DNA of 64,000 bases from Jiangella mangrovi (GTDB lineage: Bacteria; Actinomycetota; Actinomycetes; Jiangellales; Jiangellaceae), in assembly GCF_014204975.1 (NCBI RefSeq), contig NZ_JACHMM010000001.1:62001-126000 (forward strand), given 5' to 3'. Position 1 is the first letter of the stretch. Every line of letters starts with the position of its first letter. Positions 60,457 through 64,000 of the stretch are shown here, piece after piece. The translations under genes and the position numbers were made by a program. A model generated the notes under the pieces. It searched no databases, had not been told where the DNA came from, and worked only from the letters and a program-made list of their open reading frames with translations.

Positions 60457-63400
60457 TCAGGAGACGGGGCTGCCGGCGGGCCGCTCAGCGCGACGGCGGG
60501 TGCGGCGCGGGCGCGCCGGCTCCGTCGTCTCGGCGGGCTGTCCCGTGACGGCGGCCTCGGTCTCGGCCGGGCCCGTCACCAGCGTCTGCGCGGGCGGCGG
60601 GGGTGGCGGCGGAGGCGGGGCTGACGACGATGTCGCCTCGGTCTCGGTGGACTGCTGCGAGGTCTCCGGCTCGTCGTGCTCGCCGTGGCCGTTGCCGTTG
60701 GCGCCGACCGGCATGAGGTCGGCCGGAGACGCCTCGCCGGGGCTGGCCGACGCCTCGAGCTTCGGCGTCAGTGCCTCGGCCGGCTGCGCGACCGCGGCCG
60801 CCGGAGCGGGCTCGGCCTTGCGCCGTCGTCCACGCCGCTCGGAGCGGCTGCCGCGGCCCTCGTCGGACCCGGACGAGCCAGAGGAGCCCGCCGAGCCGGA
60901 GGAGCCGTTGCCCGACGAGCCGTTGCCGGACTCGACCGGGTGGGCGTGGATGAGCAGGCCGCGGCCCTTGCAGTGCGGGCACGGCTCGCTGAACGCCTCG
61001 AGCAGGCCGGTGCCGATGCGCTTGCGCGTCATCTGGACCAGGCCCAGCGACGTGACCTCGGCGACCTGGTGCTTCGTGCGGTCGCGGCCGAGGCACTCGA
61101 CCAGCCGCCGCAGCACGAGGTCGCGGTTGGCCTCGAGCACCATGTCGATGAAGTCGATGACGATAATGCCGCCGATGTCGCGCAGCCGTAGCTGGCGCAC
61201 GATCTCTTCGGCCGCCTCGAGGTTGTTCTTGGTGACGGTCTCCTCGAGGTTGCCGCCGGACCCGGTGAACTTGCCGGTGTTGACGTCGACGACGGTCATG
61301 GCCTCGGTGCGGTCGATGACCAGCGAGCCGCCGCTGGGCAGCCAGACCTTGCGGTCCATGGCCTTGGCGATCTGCTCGTCGATGCGGAACGCGGCGAAGA
61401 CGTCGTCGGGGCCGGTCCACTTCTCGACCCGCTCGCGCAGCGACCCGGCGACGCTCGAGACGTACTCCTCGATGGTGTCCCAGGCGCGGTCGCCGGAGAC
61501 CACGAGCTTGGTGAAGTCCTCGTTGAACAGGTCGCGGACGACCTTGATGGCGAGATCGGGCTCGCCGTGCAGCAGCTGCGGGGCGTTGCCGCTGGAGGCC
61601 TTCTTCTCCAGCGCCTCCCACTCGGCCTGCAGCCGGCCGACGTCGTTGGTCAGCTCCTCCTCGGACGCGCCCTCGGCGGCCGTGCGCACGATGACGCCGG
61701 CGTCCTCGGGGACGACCTGCTTGAGGATCTTCTTGAGCCGGGTGCGCTCAGTGTCGGGCAGCTTGCGGCTGATGCCGTTCATCGACCCGCCGGGCACGTA
61801 CACGACGTAGCGGCCGGGCAGGCTGACCTGGCTGGTCAGCCGGGCGCCCTTGTGGCCGATGGGGTCCTTGGTGACCTGCACCAGGACCGACTGGCCGGAC
61901 TTGAGGACGTCCTCGATGCGCTTCGGGCCGTCGTTCTTGCCCAGGCCCGTCCAGTCGACCTCGCCGGCGTACAGGACGGCGTTGCGGCCGCGGCCGATGT
62001 CGACGAACGCCGCCTCCATGGCCGGCAGCACGTTCTGCACGCGGCCGAGGTAGACGTTGCCGATGAGCGACTGCTGCGAGGCGCGGCTGACGTAGTGCTC
62101 GACCAGCACGTCGTCCTCGAGCACCGCGATCTGGGTGAGGTCGCCGGACTGCCGGACCGCCATGACGCGGTCGACGGCCTCGCGGCGGGCCAGGAACTCG
62201 GCCTCGGACAGGATGGGCGGACGGCGCCGGCCGGCCTCGCGGCCCTCACGACGGCGCTGCTTCTTCGCCTCGAGGCGGGTCGAGCCCTTGACCGACGTGA
62301 CCTCGTCCTCGACGTCACGGGACTCGCGGACCCGCACGACGGTGTTCGGCGGGTCGTCCGGACGGGACTCGTCGCCGTCGTCGTTGCGGCGGCGCCGGCG
62401 ACGGCGACGACGGCGGCTGCCGCCCTGGTCGTCGTCGGAGTCGGCGTGGTCGTCGTCGGAGTCGCCCTGGGCGTCGTCGTGACCGTCCTCGGCCTGCTCG
62501 TCGTCCTCGTTCCGGCCCTGCTCGTCGTCGGAGTCGTCGTCGGACGCGGAGTCGGTCTCGTCGGAGCGACGGCGCCGGCCGCGGCCACCGCGACGGCGGC
62601 GCCGGCGGCGGGTGCCGTCGCCATCGCCGTCGTCGTCGGAGTCGTCGTCGACGTCCGCGGTCTCGGCGGTGACGGTGGGCTCCTCCTCCGCCTCCTCGAC
62701 CTCGGGCTCGGGCTCCGGCTCGGGCTTGGCGCGCCGGCGGCCGCGGGCCGGCTGAGCGGCCTCGGGGTCGGGCGCGGCGAACAGCGGGGCGGCCGAGAAC
62801 GCCGGGGCCTGGAACAGGACGGCGGAGGCGCGGGCCTCGGTGGCCGCGCTCTCGAGGCCGGACGGCGCGAACGCCGGGGTCTCGGTGAGCAGGTCCTCGG
62901 TGGGGTCCTCGACGGCGTCCGCGTCGGCCTCGGGCTCGACCGGGAGCGGCTCGGGCGCGGGCTGTGCGGTCTTGCGCGACCGGGACCGCTTGCGCGGCGC
63001 CGGAGCCTCGGCGGGCTCGACGGCGACCGGCTCGGCGACCGCCGGCTCGGCAGCGGCCTCGACCGCGACGACGGGCTCGGCTGCGGCGACGGTGTCGACG
63101 GGGTCGGCGCCCTGGGCGGGCAGCAGCGACGGCGCGGTCTCGTCGGTCTCGGCGAGCTCGGCCGTGGCGCCCTTGCGAGCGGTCCGCTTGGCGGGAGCCT
63201 TCTTGGCGGCCTTCTTCACCGCGGTCTTCTTGGCCGCCGCCTTCTTCGCGGCCTTCTTGGCCGGAACGCCGTCGGCGAGCGAGCCGTCGCCGTCGGCAAC
63301 CGGGGCGTCGTCGCTGGTGACGGGTGCGGCGGCGGTGACCGGGGCGCCGGCGTCGTGGAGCGTGGGCTCGGCGGCGGGCGGACCCGCGGCCCGGCTGGCG

Positions 63401-63495
63401 GCCCGCCGGCGGCGGGGCTGCGTCGTCTCGGTGCCGGATGCGGCCGGCGCCGACGAGCTGGTGTCTCCGGACGTGCCGCGATTCTCTTCCTGCAT
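60457..63495 (-). CDS. rne: Ribonuclease E/G family endoribonuclease, long actinobacterial form
   Basis: 1012 residues from the ATG at 63495, with AGGAG 9 nt upstream. The N-terminal 470 residues are disordered: Lys/Ala-rich repeats (KKAAKKAAAKKTAVKKAAKKAPAKR), Pro/Glu-rich parts and Arg-rich stretches ([17 protein letters not shown]) alternating with Asp blocks. The catalytic core (about 480-880) has an S1 domain near GNVYLGRVQNVLPAMEAAFVDIGRGRNAVLYAGEV, metal-binding residues in VIDRTEAMTVVDVNTGKFTG and GGIIVIDFIDM, and the Zn-link CPHCKG. The C-terminal tail of about 130 residues is Ser/Pro/Ala-rich with a PPPPPPPP run. It processes rRNA and mRNA. The gene lies upstream of rplU as in other actinomycetes. 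Confidence 0.95.
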   Translation of the reverse strand: MQEENRGTSGDTSSSAPAASGTETTQPRRRRAASRAAGPPAAEPTLHDAGAPVTAAAPVTSDDAPVADGDGSLADGVPAKKAAKKAAAKKTAVKKAAKKAPAKRTARKGATAELAETDETAPSLLPAQGADPVDTVAAAEPVVAVEAAAEPAVAEPVAVEPAEAPAPRKRSRSRKTAQPAPEPLPVEPEADADAVEDPTEDLLTETPAFAPSGLESAATEARASAVLFQAPAFSAAPLFAAPDPEAAQPARGRRRAKPEPEPEPEVEEAEEEPTVTAETADVDDDSDDDGDGDGTRRRRRRRGGRGRRRRSDETDSASDDDSDDEQGRNEDDEQAEDGHDDAQGDSDDDHADSDDDQGGSRRRRRRRRRRNDDGDESRPDDPPNTVVRVRESRDVEDEVTSVKGSTRLEAKKQRRREGREAGRRRPPILSEAEFLARREAVDRVMAVRQSGDLTQIAVLEDDVLVEHYVSRASQQSLIGNVYLGRVQNVLPAMEAAFVDIGRGRNAVLYAGEVDWTGLGKNDGPKRIEDVLKSGQSVLVQVTKDPIGHKGARLTSQVSLPGRYVVYVPGGSMNGISRKLPDTERTRLKKILKQVVPEDAGVIVRTAAEGASEEELTNDVGRLQAEWEALEKKASSGNAPQLLHGEPDLAIKVVRDLFNEDFTKLVVSGDRAWDTIEEYVSSVAGSLRERVEKWTGPDDVFAAFRIDEQIAKAMDRKVWLPSGGSLVIDRTEAMTVVDVNTGKFTGSGGNLEETVTKNNLEAAEEIVRQLRLRDIGGIIVIDFIDMVLEANRDLVLRRLVECLGRDRTKHQVAEVTSLGLVQMTRKRIGTGLLEAFSEPCPHCKGRGLLIHAHPVESGNGSSGNGSSGSAGSSGSSGSDEGRGSRSERRGRRRKAEPAPAAAVAQPAEALTPKLEASASPGEASPADLMPVGANGNGHGEHDEPETSQQSTETEATSSSAPPPPPPPPPAQTLVTGPAETEAAVTGQPAETTEPARPRRTRRRAERPAGSPVS

Positions 63496-64000
63496 GTGGT
63501 GCACTCCTGTCGGCCCGGCGGGCGGGGCGCCGCGCCGTGGCCGGCGCGCTGCAGCCCACTCGCTGGGGGCAATACATCGGGCCACCTGGAGCGCCCGGGA
63601 GACGGCCGCCACAGGTGGAAAGCCTGTGATCGGCGACGTCCACCGGACCTGTGCGTCGTCAGGCCGTGCGCAGCGCCCGCCGCGGCGGCGCACCCGTGCC
63701 GGGGCGCCTCGCGGCTGGGCCGCTGTGGCGGGCCCACCGTGCCGAGCATCTCCGCGGGGATCGCCGTCGCCTGCCGCTCACCGATCCGGTGAGGCGGTGG
63801 CGCCGAGTCGACCACGCGCGGGACGTCGGCGAGGACGTCGTCGGACCGAACGGCGTGTACCGCTCGACCAGTTCCGAGTATCGCACATGTCCGTCTGAAA
63901 ACCGTGACCACGGCCACCCGCAACCCGTCACATCGATCCTGACCGAACTCCATCGCCGCAGGTCAGCACGCCCGCCTTACGGTGTGCCCTAGATCACGTG
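63496..64000 (-). other. Long upstream region of rne; no gene recognised
   Basis: 505 bp with no reading frame that looks like a protein; frames on both strands are Arg/Pro-rich shadows. On the minus strand an extended -10-like TGCGATACT lies near 63885-63877, which would give an RNase E leader of about 380 nt. A long leader would fit autoregulation known from RNase E of other bacteria, but that is inference. A gene further left may begin outside the window. Confidence 0.4.

Noticed and set aside
63651-63992. Small genes on either strand upstream of rne
   Set aside because: The frames are Arg/Pro-rich with no start context and no recognisable motif; more likely leader sequence.

Overview
The window is a chromosomal segment of a very GC-rich Gram-positive actinomycete. 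Evidence for this is the almost exclusive G/C at third codon positions, many GTG starts, the gene order rne - rplU - rpmA - obg - proB - proA - small membrane protein - nadD - rsfS, an LPDTG cell-wall protein and many carbohydrate ABC transporters. The gene content resembles soil or plant-associated genera such as Jiangella or its relatives, but that is only a guess. The left 53 kb is accessory (sugar and organic acid use, regulation). The right 11 kb is conserved housekeeping sequence with one tRNA.

1-15658 is one long plus-strand glycan-use operon: a binding-protein-dependent sugar permease (5' end cut by the window), Gfo/Idh/MocA oxidoreductase, GH3 glycosidase, two tandem-duplicated Tat-exported beta-helix proteins, a GH36 alpha-galactosidase-like enzyme, a PLP-dependent D-cysteine desulfhydrase/ACC deaminase-like enzyme, two amidohydrolases and an AraC regulator. 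The last five genes are chained by 4-nt stop/start overlaps. It ends in a 190-bp element with 40-bp perfect inverted ends, next to a small SPGNP-repeat protein.

16139-17451 is a divergent HxlR regulator and NmrA-type reductase. 17502-27577 holds two paralogous ribose/xylose-type ABC systems. In the first, the ATPase is fused in one polypeptide to GAF-like and histidine-kinase domains and is followed by an OmpR-type response regulator, a lipoprotein binding protein and a permease. A ROK repressor separates it from the second, ordinary cassette. The ABC-kinase fusion is the most unusual system in the window.

27637-35045 is an organic-acid locus: TctA/TctB/TctC transporter, haloacid dehalogenase, VOC enzyme, isocitrate/isopropylmalate-type dehydrogenase, a GntR/FCD regulator and a divergent TIM-barrel protein. 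Two near-identical 30-bp operator-like elements in opposite orientation flank the regulator gene. A 19-bp tandem repeat array follows.

35371-53598 is a mosaic: ArsR with an AHSA1-YCII fusion, EamA exporter, NTF2-like protein, a 943-residue LPDTG protein with four lamin-tail modules, small regulators and enzymes, a sialidase with a LacI-like operator, a secreted metallophosphoesterase, a Ca/Na exchanger, an eRF1-like protein and a TetR/FAD-monooxygenase pair.

53769-63495, all on the minus strand, carries tRNA-Ala(GGC), a histidine phosphatase, rsfS, nadD, a 48-residue membrane protein, proA, proB, obg, rpmA, rplU and a large RNase E/G. The main direction of transcription is rne first, then ribosomal proteins L21/L27, a strong terminator, and the obg-proB-proA-nadD-rsfS series.
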